64,000 bases of DNA from Bradyrhizobium algeriense (GCF_036924595.1 NZ_JAZHRV010000001.1:2046001-2110000), one strand, 5' to 3'. Numbered from the stretch's first letter, positions 18,074 to 26,824 are shown. Notes: a model not told the origin generated them from the sequence alone. A program made the numbers and translations.

Positions 18074-19654
18074 ATGAACGCGTTCAGAAAAGCAATTCTT
18101 GCTGCGACTTGTGTCGGCAGCCTGGTGACTGTGGCAGCACCCGCGCTTGCCCAGACCACGTTGCGCGCCGTCATGCACTCGGATCTGAAGATCCTGGATC
18201 CAATCTGGACCACGGCCTATATCGTCCGCAACCACGGTTACATGATCTACGACACGCTGCTCGCGCAGGATGAAAAGGGCGAGATCAAGCCGCAGATGGT
18301 GGAGAAGTACGAAGCCGCGGCGGACGGCAAGGGCTACACCTTCACGCTGCGCGAGGGACTGCTATGGCATGACGGGCAACCGGTAACGTCGGAAGATTGC
18401 ATTGCCTCGATCAAACGCTGGGCCGCGAAGGACTCCCTCGGCCAGAAGATGATGACGTTCGTCGACTCGATGACCGCTGTCGATGCCAAGACTTTCACCA
18501 TCAAGCTCAAGGAATCGACAGGTCTCGTGCTGCTGGGCCTCTCGAAGCCCTCGTCGAACGTGCCGTTCATGATGCCCAAGCGTGTCGCCGAAACGGACCC
18601 CAACAAACAGATCGAGGATTTTACGGGATCGGGACCCTTCGTCTTCGTCAAGGATGAGTGGAAACCCGGCGACAAGACCGTCTACGTCAAGTTCGACAAG
18701 TACAAGCCGCGCGCCGAGCCGGCCTCCGGTCTTGCCGGCGGCAAGGTTGTCAAGGTGGATCGCGTCGAGTGGCGCGCCATTTCCGACGCGCAGCAAGCCG
18801 TGAACGCGCTGCAAAAGGGCGAGATCGACTATATCGAGCAGCCCAGCCACGATCTCCTGGGCGGCTTGAAGAAAGATACCAACATCGCAATCGTCGAGGT
18901 GCCGCAGATCAAGGCGCAGTACGTCTTCCGTCCGAACCACCTGCACAAGCCGTTCGACAATCCGAAGGTCCGTCAGGCCTTGTGGTACGCCTTCAATCAG
19001 GAAGACTTCCTGATGGCGACCATCGGTGACGAGAACTACATCAAGTCGTGCAAGGCGCTGTTTGTCTGCGACACCGCGTTCGGGACGACCAAGGGAACGG
19101 ACGCCATTCTTACCTCGAACGCCAAGAAAGCGCAGGAACTCCTGAAGGAAGCGGGCTATGACGGCACGCCCGTGTTGCTGATGCACTCCACCGACCTGAA
19201 GGTTCTGACCAACCTCGCGCCGGTGGCGAAATCACTGATGGAAAAAGCCGGCTTCAAGGTCGACATGCAGTCCATGGACTGGCAGACCCTGGTTGCGCGC
19301 CGCGCCAAGAAGGATCCGCCGAGCGCCGGTGGCTGGAATGCCTTCCTGACGGCCTGGATCACGGCCGACGTGATGAACCCGGTTTCCGCCGCCTATGTGA
19401 ATTCAGGGTGCGACAAGGCATCGTTCGGATGGCCCTGCGACCCGGAGATGGAGAAGCTGCGCGACGAATTTGCGCGCTCAACCGATCTGGCGAAGCAGAA
19501 GGAGATCGCGGAAGCGGTCCAGAAGCGCAACATCGAGATCACGGCCATGATCCCGGTCGGCGAGTACATTACACCGATTGCTGTTCGCAAGAACGTCAAG
19601 GGGCTCTTGATGGCGCCGGTCCCGGTGCATTGGAACATCGAAGTCACGAAGTGA
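18074..19654 (+). CDS. peptide/nickel-type ABC transporter substrate-binding protein
   Basis: A 526-residue family-5 solute-binding protein (DppA/OppA/GsiB class). Residues 1-27 form a Sec signal peptide ending ALA-Q, so it is periplasmic. The family region begins at about 50 (SDLKILDPIWTTAYIVRNHGYMIYDTL). It contains the usual YTFTLREGLLWHDGQPVTSEDC strand near 87-108 and ends with a conserved region of repeated beta strands. It is the first gene of a four-gene importer operon with two permeases and a fused ATPase. The divergent and adjacent amide and peptide hydrolases suggest that the ligand is a peptide or N-acyl amino acid, which is inference from context. Confidence 0.92.
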   Translation: MNAFRKAILAATCVGSLVTVAAPALAQTTLRAVMHSDLKILDPIWTTAYIVRNHGYMIYDTLLAQDEKGEIKPQMVEKYEAAADGKGYTFTLREGLLWHDGQPVTSEDCIASIKRWAAKDSLGQKMMTFVDSMTAVDAKTFTIKLKESTGLVLLGLSKPSSNVPFMMPKRVAETDPNKQIEDFTGSGPFVFVKDEWKPGDKTVYVKFDKYKPRAEPASGLAGGKVVKVDRVEWRAISDAQQAVNALQKGEIDYIEQPSHDLLGGLKKDTNIAIVEVPQIKAQYVFRPNHLHKPFDNPKVRQALWYAFNQEDFLMATIGDENYIKSCKALFVCDTAFGTTKGTDAILTSNAKKAQELLKEAGYDGTPVLLMHSTDLKVLTNLAPVAKSLMEKAGFKVDMQSMDWQTLVARRAKKDPPSAGGWNAFLTAWITADVMNPVSAAYVNSGCDKASFGWPCDPEMEKLRDEFARSTDLAKQKEIAEAVQKRNIEITAMIPVGEYITPIAVRKNVKGLLMAPVPVHWNIEVTK

Positions 19655-19707
19655 TGTGAAGGAAGCGGGCGGCTTCCAGCCGCCCGTTTCGTCTCGGGGA
19701 TCGACCT

Positions 19708-20649
19708 ATGTATGGCTACTTCTTCCGGCGATTGCTCGGCACGGTCCCCGTGATACTGGTGGTCGCGGTCTTCATCTTCCTGATGCTGCGGCTGACCCCG
19801 TCCGACCCGGCGGCAGTCATCGCCGGCGACAATGCCACCACCGAACAGGTGGCGCAGATCCGCAGCCAGCTCGGCCTCGACCGGCCGATGATCGAGCAAT
19901 TCTTCATCTGGTCCGCCAGGGTGCTGACCGGCGATTTCGGCGAGAGCTTCTTCTTCAAGAAGACCGTAGCCGCGCTGATCGGCGAACGCATCGAGCCAAC
20001 CCTGTCGCTCGCCTTGTTCACGATCCTGATCGCGGTGGTTGTCGCCGTTCCGCTCGGCGTGCTGGCGGCGCACCGGCACGGTTCGTGGATTGATCGCATG
20101 GTGATGGGCTTTTCGGTGCTCGGATTTTCCGTGCCCGTGTTCGTGGTCGGCTATCTCCTGATCTATCTGTTCGCGGTCTATTTGAACTGGCTGCCGGTGC
20201 AGGGCTATCAGCGAATCTCGGAGGGGGTTGGCGGCTGGGTGCAACGGTTGATCCTGCCGTCGGTGACCTTGTCGGTGATTTATATCGCGCTGATCGCGCG
20301 TATGACGCGCACCAGCGTGCTGGAAGTGCTGTCGGAAGATTACATCCGCACCGCGAGAGCCAAGGGACAGATCGAGCGAAAGGTGCTGTTCCGCCATGCG
20401 CTACGCAACGCGGCAGTACCGATCGTCACGGTGATCGGCCTCGGCGTGGCACTCCTGATCGGCGGCGTCGTCGTTACCGAAAGCGTGTTCACGATCCCCG
20501 GCCTTGGCAGGCTGACGGTGGACGCGGTGCTGGCGCGCGACTACCCGACGATCCAGGCCGTCATTCTGCTGTTTTCATTCGTCTACGTCATGATCAACCT
20601 GGCGGTTGATATGATCTATACCGTTCTCGATCCCAGGATCCGCTACTGA
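19708..20649 (+). CDS. dipeptide-type ABC transporter permease (DppB-like)
   Basis: A 313-residue inner-membrane permease with about six hydrophobic segments. The N-terminal MYGYFFRRLLGTVPVILVV and LTPSDPAAVIAGDNATTEQVAQIRSQLGLD are diagnostic of the DppB/OppB branch. The EAA loop that docks on the ATPase is RTARAKGQIERKVLFRHALRNA near 217-238. It pairs with the following permease to form the channel. Its TGA overlaps the next ATG by one base, which implies coupled translation. It starts at ATG 19708, after a GGGGATCGACCT leader and a short GC-rich hairpin (GGCGGCTTCCAGCCGCC) that may dampen read-through from the binding-protein gene. Confidence 0.92.
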   Translation: MYGYFFRRLLGTVPVILVVAVFIFLMLRLTPSDPAAVIAGDNATTEQVAQIRSQLGLDRPMIEQFFIWSARVLTGDFGESFFFKKTVAALIGERIEPTLSLALFTILIAVVVAVPLGVLAAHRHGSWIDRMVMGFSVLGFSVPVFVVGYLLIYLFAVYLNWLPVQGYQRISEGVGGWVQRLILPSVTLSVIYIALIARMTRTSVLEVLSEDYIRTARAKGQIERKVLFRHALRNAAVPIVTVIGLGVALLIGGVVVTESVFTIPGLGRLTVDAVLARDYPTIQAVILLFSFVYVMINLAVDMIYTVLDPRIRY

Positions 20650-21572
20650 TGGCCGACGCGACGATCCTCGAACCCGTACTGCCGGCGAGCCCAGGCAAGC
20701 CGGCTGCGTATCGTAAACTACTGCGTAACCCGAGCGTGGTTTTCGGCGCCGCCGTCATTGCGATCGTTTTGCTGATGGGACTATTGGCGCCCTGGATCGG
20801 AACCATCGATCCGACGGCGATCAGCCCGATCGCACGAAACAAGGTTCCCGGCGCGGAAATCACGATGCGGACGGATACCGGCGAACGCATCAAGATGATC
20901 GCCAAGTTCGGCACGGACAGCCTGGGACGTGACGTCTACAGCCGCGTGGTCTATGGCGCGCGCGTCTCGCTCTTCGTCGGCATTACGGTGGCGCTGATCA
21001 GCGTCGCCTGTGGCCTGTTCATCGGTCTGCTCGCCGGCTTCTTCCGCATTCTCGACGCCGTCATCATGCGGATCATGGACGGCCTGATGGCGATCCCGGC
21101 GATCCTGCTGGCGATCGCCATGGTGTCGCTGTTCCGCTCCAGTGTGTGGACGGTGATTATCGCGATCACCGTTCCGCAGATTCCCGGCGTGGTCCGGCTG
21201 GTGCGCTCGATCGTGCTCAGCGTGCGCGAGGAGCCCTATGTCGAGGCGGCGGTGACGCTCGGCACTTCGACGCCGAAATTGTTGTGGCGGCATGTGCTGC
21301 CCAACACGATCGCGCCCATGATCGTGCAGGGCACCTTCATCTGCGCCTCGGCCATTCTCATCGAGGCCATCCTGTCGTTCCTCGGCATCGGCGTGCCGCC
21401 GGAGGTGCCGACCTGGGGCAACATCATGGCCGAGGGCCGGCAGGTCTTCAGCCTGTATCCGCACAACATCATCTATCCCGGCGTGTGCCTTGCGTTCACG
21501 ATCCTTGCCGTCAACGTTCTCGGCGACGGCTTGCGCGATACGCTCGATCCCAAAATGGCGAAGCGGGTGTGA
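20649..21572 (+). CDS. dipeptide-type ABC transporter permease (DppC-like)
   Basis: The second permease has 307 residues. The N-terminal cytoplasmic segment RKLLRNPSVVFGAAVIAIVLL and the periplasmic loop with GTDSLGRDVYSRVVYGARVSL are signatures of the DppC/OppC branch. The EAA docking loop is YVEAAVTLGTSTPKLLWRHVLPN. There are about six transmembrane segments. It overlaps the DppB-like gene at its start, and the fused ATPase gene follows within two bases of its stop. Together they form a heterodimeric membrane channel. Confidence 0.92.
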   Translation: MADATILEPVLPASPGKPAAYRKLLRNPSVVFGAAVIAIVLLMGLLAPWIGTIDPTAISPIARNKVPGAEITMRTDTGERIKMIAKFGTDSLGRDVYSRVVYGARVSLFVGITVALISVACGLFIGLLAGFFRILDAVIMRIMDGLMAIPAILLAIAMVSLFRSSVWTVIIAITVPQIPGVVRLVRSIVLSVREEPYVEAAVTLGTSTPKLLWRHVLPNTIAPMIVQGTFICASAILIEAILSFLGIGVPPEVPTWGNIMAEGRQVFSLYPHNIIYPGVCLAFTILAVNVLGDGLRDTLDPKMAKRV

Positions 21573-21573
21573 T

Positions 21574-23190
21574 GTGAGCAACGCTGTCCTCGAAGTCTCG
21601 AATCTTTCCGTCGCCATCAACGGAGGCGACAGGACGCATGCCGTGCAGGGCATCAACCTGACTGTCGGTGCTGACGAGATCGTCTGCGTGGTCGGCGAAT
21701 CCGGCTCGGGCAAATCAGTGACGGCGCAGGCCGTGATGGGCCTGCTGCCGAAAGGCGCGATGCAGGTCGAGAGCGGCTCGGTCCGGCTGCAGGGCGATCA
21801 ACTGCTCACCAAGTCCGACGCCGAGCTGCGCGCGATCCGCGGCACCCGCATGGCCATGGTATTTCAGGAGCCGATGACCGCGCTCAATCCGGTCGAGCGG
21901 GTTGGCGACCAGATCCGCGAAGTGCTGGAGATCCACACCAGCCTCGACCAGAAAGAGCAGCGCGCGCGTGTGCTCGAGATCATGCGCGCGGTGCATCTGC
22001 CCGATCCCGAACAGATGATCGACGCCTATCCGCATCAGCTCTCCGGCGGTCAGCGCCAGCGGATCATGATCGCGGCGGCGCTGGTGCTCGACCCCGCGCT
22101 GCTGATTGCCGACGAGCCGACCACCGCGCTCGACGTCACCACGCAGGCGCAGATCCTCAAGCTCGTGCGGGAAATGCAGGGCCGCAAGAAAACCGGCGTG
22201 CTGTTCATCACTCATGATTTCGGCGTCGTCTCCGAGATCGCCGACCGTGTCGTGGTGATGCAGATGGGCCGGATCGTGGAGCAGGGCCCCTGCGAGGAGC
22301 TGCTGCGGAATCCGCGCGAGGATTATACCAAGATGCTATTGGGCGCGGTGCCGAGCATGACGCCGCCAAAGCGATCGCCGGTGACCGGACCGGTGGTTCT
22401 GGAGACCGAAAATCTTTTCAAGACCTATGGCAAGCGCTCGCTGTTCCAGCCGAAGGCGCGCGTGGTCGCCGCGGTCAAGGACGTCTCGCTGACGATCCGG
22501 CGCGGCGAAACGCTGGGCATTGTCGGTGAGTCCGGCTCCGGCAAATCGACGGTGGCGCGCTGCGTCGCGCGGCTGGTCGATACGTCAGCCGGCGGCATCA
22601 AGATCGACGGCGTCAATATCGCAGCGATGCGGGAAGCAAAATTCCGTCCGATGCGCCGGCGCATTCAGTTCATCTTCCAAGACCCGTATCGATCGCTCAA
22701 TCCGCGCCGCACGGTCGGCGAGGCGATCATTGAGGGGCCGATGAATTTTGGCCTCAGCCGCAAGGAGGCGCTGCAGCGGGCACGAGACCTGATGGCGGTG
22801 GTGCATCTGCCGCCGGCCGCGATCGATCGCTTCCCGCATCAGTTCTCCGGCGGCCAGCGCCAGCGGATCTGCATCGCGCGGGCTTTGGCGATGGAGCCTG
22901 AATTGCTGATCGGCGACGAGCCGGTATCGGCGCTCGACGTCTCCGTGCAGGATCAGGTGCTGAAGCTTCTGGATGAAGTGCGCCGCAAGTTCGATCTGGC
23001 GGTGCTGTTCATCACGCATGATCTACGCGTGGCCGCCCAGGTCTGTGACCGGATCGCGGTCATGCAGCGCGGGGTGATTGTCGAGCAGGGCGCCACGGCA
23101 GACGTTTTTGCCGCGCCCCAGCACGAATACACCAAGGCGCTGTTCGACGCCGCTCCGGGCCGGAATCAGGAATTCGCCGCTAGCGCCTGA
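21574..23190 (+). CDS. fused dipeptide ABC transporter ATP-binding protein (DppD-DppF type)
   Basis: A 538-residue protein carrying two complete ABC ATPase domains. Domain 1 has Walker A GESGSGKS at 41-48 and signature LSGGQRQR; domain 2 has Walker A GESGSGKS at 318-325 and signature FSGGQRQR. Both have Walker B followed by DEP (ADEPTTALD and GDEPVSALD) and the switch His (ITHD). It thus supplies both nucleotide-binding domains of the importer as one chain, unlike the separate DppD and DppF of enterics. The GTG at 21574 is chosen because it lies two bases after the DppC stop and opens with VLEVSNLSV, the standard domain start. A C-terminal oligopeptide-transporter-type extension is visible in both halves. 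Confidence 0.93.
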   Translation: MSNAVLEVSNLSVAINGGDRTHAVQGINLTVGADEIVCVVGESGSGKSVTAQAVMGLLPKGAMQVESGSVRLQGDQLLTKSDAELRAIRGTRMAMVFQEPMTALNPVERVGDQIREVLEIHTSLDQKEQRARVLEIMRAVHLPDPEQMIDAYPHQLSGGQRQRIMIAAALVLDPALLIADEPTTALDVTTQAQILKLVREMQGRKKTGVLFITHDFGVVSEIADRVVVMQMGRIVEQGPCEELLRNPREDYTKMLLGAVPSMTPPKRSPVTGPVVLETENLFKTYGKRSLFQPKARVVAAVKDVSLTIRRGETLGIVGESGSGKSTVARCVARLVDTSAGGIKIDGVNIAAMREAKFRPMRRRIQFIFQDPYRSLNPRRTVGEAIIEGPMNFGLSRKEALQRARDLMAVVHLPPAAIDRFPHQFSGGQRQRICIARALAMEPELLIGDEPVSALDVSVQDQVLKLLDEVRRKFDLAVLFITHDLRVAAQVCDRIAVMQRGVIVEQGATADVFAAPQHEYTKALFDAAPGRNQEFAASA

Positions 23191-23191
23191 T

Positions 23192-23312
23192 GGCGTCATC
23201 GACCCGTTTTGTGAAGCGACTTGTCCGCCTTCGCTCTTTGAGCTTCGGCGGACGCAGTCGTCGCTAACGCTCCCTTGCGCAAACGCTTCGCGTTTGTCGC
23301 AGGCAATGACGG
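23192..23312. repeat. inverted copy of CGTCATTGCCTGCG repeat with nested GTCCGCC palindrome
   Basis: The right side is the inverted form of the element at 16425 (GCGCAAACGC...GTTTGTCGCAGGCAATGACGG). A GTCCGCC (23223-23229) / GGCGGAC (23247-23253) palindrome is nested on the left. It lies between the ABC ATPase stop and a small leftward reading frame, and may serve as transcript end for both. Confidence 0.8.
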
Positions 23313-23317
23313 TGAAG

Positions 23318-23464
23318 CTAGCAGTGGCTATCCCGCACCAGTTCCGGGCCATCATTCGCCAGCGGCGGGGGGATTGGCGGTTGCTGTGGCTGGGAGGGCC
23401 GCCGATCCGGGGGCGATTTGCGCCCGGTTGCGGCAGGCTTGTCTGAGGGTTGTTCGCTGGCCAT
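23318..23464 (-). CDS. small Pro-rich hypothetical protein (48 residues)
   Basis: A short frame encoding 48 residues, beginning MASEQPSDKPAATGRKSP and ending GPELVRDSHC. It is hydrophilic and proline-rich, with no membrane segment. Support: AAAGGAG lies nine bases before this ATG, ideal spacing, whereas an earlier ATG in another frame is too close to it. The frame stops just before a palindromic repeat, as neighbouring genes do. Function unknown. It could be a non-translated frame; conservation in related genomes would decide. Confidence 0.45.
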   Translation of the reverse strand: MASEQPSDKPAATGRKSPPDRRPSQPQQPPIPPPLANDGPELVRDSHC

Positions 23465-23519
23465 GTCGTCATACTCCTTTTTTGTGCATGACAACATTTT
23501 TGCGGGTGTTGCGTTCCGC

Positions 23520-24377
23520 TTACGCCGGATGCGCGGCGAGATGTTCCAGCATTAATTCGCATACACGTTCCGGCGCCTGATCCGCCGCAAAATGCCCGAC
23601 GCCCGGAAGCACCTCGAAACGATAGGGGGCGGCGATGAAATCGACCGTGCCTTTGGCGGCGTTGCGGCCGACGGTGTCGTCGGCGTCGCCCCAGATATAA
23701 AGCGTCGGAACGCGGATCGGGCCGAGTGGCCCGCGGATCGCGCCGCGAGCGCGATACCACGCGAGCGCCGCTTCCATCGCATCCTTGTTGCCGAGCACGG
23801 CGAGATGCATCTCGATCGCGTCGGCAGGGACGCCATTGGCGGTCAGACGATCGCGCAGCCATTTGGCGTCGTCGGCCAGCACGACATCGGCGGCATCCGG
23901 TTCCAGAAACGCCTTGTGGTGCCTTGAGCGCTGGGCCTGCTCGCTGTCAGCCATCAGCGCGCGATTGAATGCGTTCGGATGCGGCCGCGAGAGAATGGTG
24001 AGCGAGGCCAGCCGCGCGTGGTGGCGGTCGGCAATGCCCCAGGCGATGCTGCCGCCCCAGTCGTGGCCCACGAGATGGAAGCGGGCCTCGCCATAGCCCG
24101 CGGCCGCCACGATCGCCATCGCGTCGTCCATCAGGCGGTCGATCAAATAGTGCGAAAACTCGCGCGGATCCGGCCGGGCGCCCGGTGAATAGCCGCGCTG
24201 GCTCGGCGCAATGGCGCGATAGCCCATGTCGCCGAGCGCCGTGACCTGGGCGCGCCAGCAATGCATCGATTCCGCAAAGCCGTGCAGCAGCAGCACCAGC
24301 GGCGCCCCTGATGTGCCGGCGGTGACGGCATCGAAGACGAGATGCGGCGCGATGGCGATTTGTTCTGATGCCGGCAT
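23520..24377 (-). CDS. alpha/beta hydrolase with Asp nucleophile (epoxide hydrolase/dehalogenase-like)
   Basis: The 285-residue protein has LLLHGFAESMHCW near 29-41 and the nucleophile elbow VGHDWGG with Asp106 instead of Ser. This points to the epoxide hydrolase, haloalkane dehalogenase or fluoroacetate dehalogenase group rather than to esterases. The likely general-base His is in PGVGHFAADQAP near the C-terminus. The cap-domain residues that would separate these activities cannot be assigned by eye. The ATG at 24377 is preferred over one at 24422 because AGGA lies about eight bases before it and the family begins here. It is divergent from the acyltransferase gene. Confidence 0.85.
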   Translation of the reverse strand: MPASEQIAIAPHLVFDAVTAGTSGAPLVLLLHGFAESMHCWRAQVTALGDMGYRAIAPSQRGYSPGARPDPREFSHYLIDRLMDDAMAIVAAAGYGEARFHLVGHDWGGSIAWGIADRHHARLASLTILSRPHPNAFNRALMADSEQAQRSRHHKAFLEPDAADVVLADDAKWLRDRLTANGVPADAIEMHLAVLGNKDAMEAALAWYRARGAIRGPLGPIRVPTLYIWGDADDTVGRNAAKGTVDFIAAPYRFEVLPGVGHFAADQAPERVCELMLEHLAAHPA

Positions 24378-24503
24378 GAGGCGATCCTGGACGGGCAATC
24401 GGGCCGATCCGTGGTGAGACATATTTCAGTGGGGTGGCCGGAATTGTGCAACCCGGGAAAAGTGCTGTATTGGAAGCCGCATAGAGGCCCGAGGGACGGA
24501 CGT

Positions 24504-25256
24504 TTGCATTATCTGAGGTCGATTCTATTCGATGCCGCCGTAGTGATCCTGACGGTCGTCGTTTCGCTATCGGTGCCGTTCATGGCGCTGTTCAATGCGA
24601 GCAGCGCGACAGTGCGCGCGGTCTCCCAGGTGTGGGCGAACGGCATCCTGTTCCTGATGAAGTACGTGGTGGGGCTGGATTATCGCGTCGAGGGGCGGGA
24701 GCACGTTCCTGATGGACCCTGCATCATCGCCTGCAATCATCAATCGCTGTGGGAAACAGCCGCGCTCTGCGTGATCTTTCCGGACGCCAGCATCGTCGCC
24801 AAGAAGGAGTTGAGGAAGCTCCCGCTCGTTGGTTGGTTTCTGGAGCGCTATCCGATGATCCTGGTCGATCGCTCGGCAGGCCGCCAGGCGCTGCGCCAGA
24901 TGGTCGATGAAGCAAGGCGCGCGGTTGGCGAGGGGCGCAAGGTGCTGTTGTTTCCGCAAGGCACGCGTCAGGCGATCGACGAGCCTATGAAGTTCCAGTC
25001 GGCCGGCATTTCCGCCCTGTACACGAACCTCGACGTGTCAGTCGTGCCGGCGGCGTGCAATTCCGGCCTGTTTTGGGACAAGAAGAAGCTGACGATGCAC
25101 TCAGGCATCATCACACTGTCGTTTCTGCCGCCGATCGCGCCCGGCCTGCCGCGCAAGGAATTTCAGGAAAAGATGGAGCGGATGATTGCCGAGGAGGCGG
25201 GCCGGTTGCTGACGGTGAGCGAGGCGAAGGTTTCGCGTCGGCCCCCGACGCGATGA
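24504..25256 (+). CDS. plsC: 1-acyl-sn-glycerol-3-phosphate acyltransferase family protein
   Basis: The 250-residue product has an N-terminal membrane anchor (about residues 8-30) and a PlsC-type acyltransferase domain. Block I is NHQSLWE at 78-84, where the usual HX4D is HX4E. Block III is LLFPQGTRQ, where FPEGTR is FPQGTR. Such enzymes place the second acyl chain to make phosphatidic acid at the inner membrane; the altered acidic residues leave room for a related acyl transfer. The TTG at 24504 is chosen for its GAGGG leader and family-like start, but the frame is open back to 24411, so the start is uncertain. It converges on the TMEM175-like gene. Confidence 0.8.
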   Translation: MHYLRSILFDAAVVILTVVVSLSVPFMALFNASSATVRAVSQVWANGILFLMKYVVGLDYRVEGREHVPDGPCIIACNHQSLWETAALCVIFPDASIVAKKELRKLPLVGWFLERYPMILVDRSAGRQALRQMVDEARRAVGEGRKVLLFPQGTRQAIDEPMKFQSAGISALYTNLDVSVVPAACNSGLFWDKKKLTMHSGIITLSFLPPIAPGLPRKEFQEKMERMIAEEAGRLLTVSEAKVSRRPPTR

Positions 25257-25267
25257 GACCACATCGC

Positions 25268-25849
25268 TTAGCCAGCTCGACGTCCGGCGATCCAGCCCGC
25301 CAGCGGTGCCAGGAAAGCCAGGCACCAGACGAACTGCGCAATTCGCGGGGCTACCAACGCCATGGCCGTCCCGAGGACGAACACGAACACCGGAAACAGC
25401 GCTGTCGCCATTAAATGCGGATCGCTGCGGCCCCTGAGCGCAAGAACCCATAGCACCGCGTTCAGCACGGCGATGATGGTGAGGTGAAACCCGTAGAGGA
25501 CAGCCAGCACGCCATCGAGCCGATAGGCGCCATAGAGTCCGTTGGTCACCGGCAGGATGATGATCGCGAGCAGAAAAAACAGATTGAGAAACACCACGCC
25601 TCGGCCGCCTTCCGGCGCAACCGCGAGCCGGCGGTGATGGCTGAACCAGAACATGCCGGCGACGATAAAGCTGATCATCAGTGCGATGATCGGTTGCGCA
25701 TAAACACGCATCAGGTCGTGCCAGTCAGGCGCCTGCTTGAAGCTGGAGGCCTTCGGCAAATCATAGGCGAGCAGCGTCATGGCAACGCCAAAGATGGTGT
25801 TGCTCAGCATTTCCAGCCGGCGCATTTCGAAAAGAGCGATTTGTGGCAT
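25268..25849 (-). CDS. TMEM175-like (DUF1211) membrane protein
   Basis: This 193-residue protein has about six hydrophobic segments. It opens with RRLEMLSNTIFGVAMTLLAYDL (starting at residue 10), which aligns in kind with the first helix of TMEM175/DUF1211 proteins. Bacterial and animal members are potassium channels. The family hallmark Phe-Ser-Asp after the Arg is Leu-Ser-Asn here, so channel activity should not be assumed. The ATG at 25849 is chosen over 25891 because the extra codons are an Arg-rich run derived from the neighbouring repeat. It converges with plsC, with eleven bases between stops. Confidence 0.75.
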   Translation of the reverse strand: MPQIALFEMRRLEMLSNTIFGVAMTLLAYDLPKASSFKQAPDWHDLMRVYAQPIIALMISFIVAGMFWFSHHRRLAVAPEGGRGVVFLNLFFLLAIIILPVTNGLYGAYRLDGVLAVLYGFHLTIIAVLNAVLWVLALRGRSDPHLMATALFPVFVFVLGTAMALVAPRIAQFVWCLAFLAPLAGWIAGRRAG

Positions 25850-25861
25850 ATGCCCCCGTAC

Positions 25862-26053
25862 GTCACCAGTCCGTCGTCGCCTTCGCTTCACTCAGGCTAT
25901 GCCGGACACGCTCCGCCCTTACGGTCGTCGCGTGGCTGCGCCACGCGTAGCCCGTCAGGGCGTGGCTTGCCAAGCCGTAGCTCGCGGAGGCAAAGCCCGC
26001 CTTCGCCTGTCGGCTTCGGCGCGGCAGCCTTCACTCGCTTCGCGAGCGAAGGC
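25862..26053. repeat. palindrome-rich intergenic region
   Basis: This stretch is made of short hairpins, such as GCGTGGC-tgc-GCCACGC near 25930-25950 and CTTCACTCGCTTCGCGAGCGAAG near 26029-26050. They have the vocabulary (CCTTCGCTTC, GCCGTAGCTCG) of the palindromes elsewhere in the window. Frames through it on both strands are low-complexity and not believable as proteins. It sits between the tRNA 3' end and the TMEM175-like start. Confidence 0.6.
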
Positions 26054-26140
26054 TGGTGCGGGCGGTGGGACTCGAACCCACACGACGTTGCCATCGAGGG
26101 ATTTTAAGTCCCTTGCGTCTACCAATTCCGCCACGTCCGC
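26054..26140 (-). tRNA. tRNA-Leu (anticodon UAA)
   Basis: Read on the minus strand, the 87 bases give a class II tRNA: 5' GCGGACG acceptor strand, D-arm with GGCGGAATTGGTAGACGC, anticodon stem GGGA with loop CTTAAAA (anticodon TAA) and TCCC, a long variable arm CTCGATGGCAACGTCG, the T-arm GTGGG-TTCGAGT-CCCAC and an encoded 3' CCA. The long variable arm and anticodon make it leucine-specific for UUA/UUG. The acceptor stem pairs except at position 5 (A) against 68 (C). Confidence 0.96.
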
Positions 26141-26327
26141 TTAGTCTCAGAAGATCAGATACTTAGCGCGTTTTCCGGAGAAGTGGAATTGGGATAGTCT
26201 CTGGCCAAAACGCCCCCCACCTTTAAGTGAGCGCGCCGCCAAAGCAAAGCCTCAATGCGGACACTTGGGGTGTTTACCTGCGGCGAGCTTTAGGCAATCT
26301 CAACATAATCCACTTAACGAAGGTCCG

Positions 26328-26768
26328 ATGCCCAACTCGCTGTCCCATCGCCGGTTATTCTCGCACAGCCTTGCCACGCTGGCGCTGGTTGCGCTCGGAG
26401 CCGGCCTGTCCGGCTGCGCCGGGATGAGTGACACCATTTCCCCGGCCTTCGCCGACCCCGCCAAGTACGATCTCTACGATTGCAAGCAGCTCGAGCCCGA
26501 GCGCAAGAGCCTTGCCGCCCGCACCGCGGAGGTGCAGGGGCTGATGACGAAGGCCGAAACCGGCGTCGCCGGCTCCGTGGTGGCGGAGATGGCCTATCGC
26601 AATGACTATATTGCGCTGCGCGGACAGTCGAAGCTGGCTGATGAAGCCTGGCAGAAGAACAGGTGCCAGGAATCGAAACCGGAAGCCAGACCTGCGCCGG
26701 TCCCGCCATCGATCACGGCTCCCGCTGCCAAGGGCAGCCGTTCGAAGGCTAGCCGTAGCGCGAATTAA
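26328..26768 (+). CDS. putative outer-membrane lipoprotein of unknown function
   Basis: A 146-residue protein with a basic N-terminus, a hydrophobic stretch and the lipobox LSGC with Cys30, so it should be lipidated and anchored in an envelope membrane. The mature part contains a conserved-looking YDLYDCKQLEPERKSLAARTAE helix, then DEAWQKNRCQE, and a Pro/Lys/Ser-rich tail. Two further cysteines (in YDCKQ and NRCQ) could form a disulfide. The ATG at 26328 follows CGAAGG. I do not recognise a named family; similar small lipoproteins are common in Rhizobiales. It lies alone between tRNA-Leu and the monooxygenase gene. Confidence 0.75.
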   Translation: MPNSLSHRRLFSHSLATLALVALGAGLSGCAGMSDTISPAFADPAKYDLYDCKQLEPERKSLAARTAEVQGLMTKAETGVAGSVVAEMAYRNDYIALRGQSKLADEAWQKNRCQESKPEARPAPVPPSITAPAAKGSRSKASRSAN

Positions 26769-26824
26769 GGTGTCGTTGCTCGGATGGAGCGAAGCGTAAT
26801 CCGGGGGCCGTAGAGCCCGCGGAT

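Noticed and set aside
25862..26053. Frames through the palindromic region next to tRNA-Leu
   Set aside because: Both strands give Arg/Pro/Ala-rich repeats mirroring the palindromes; no start signals or family features.
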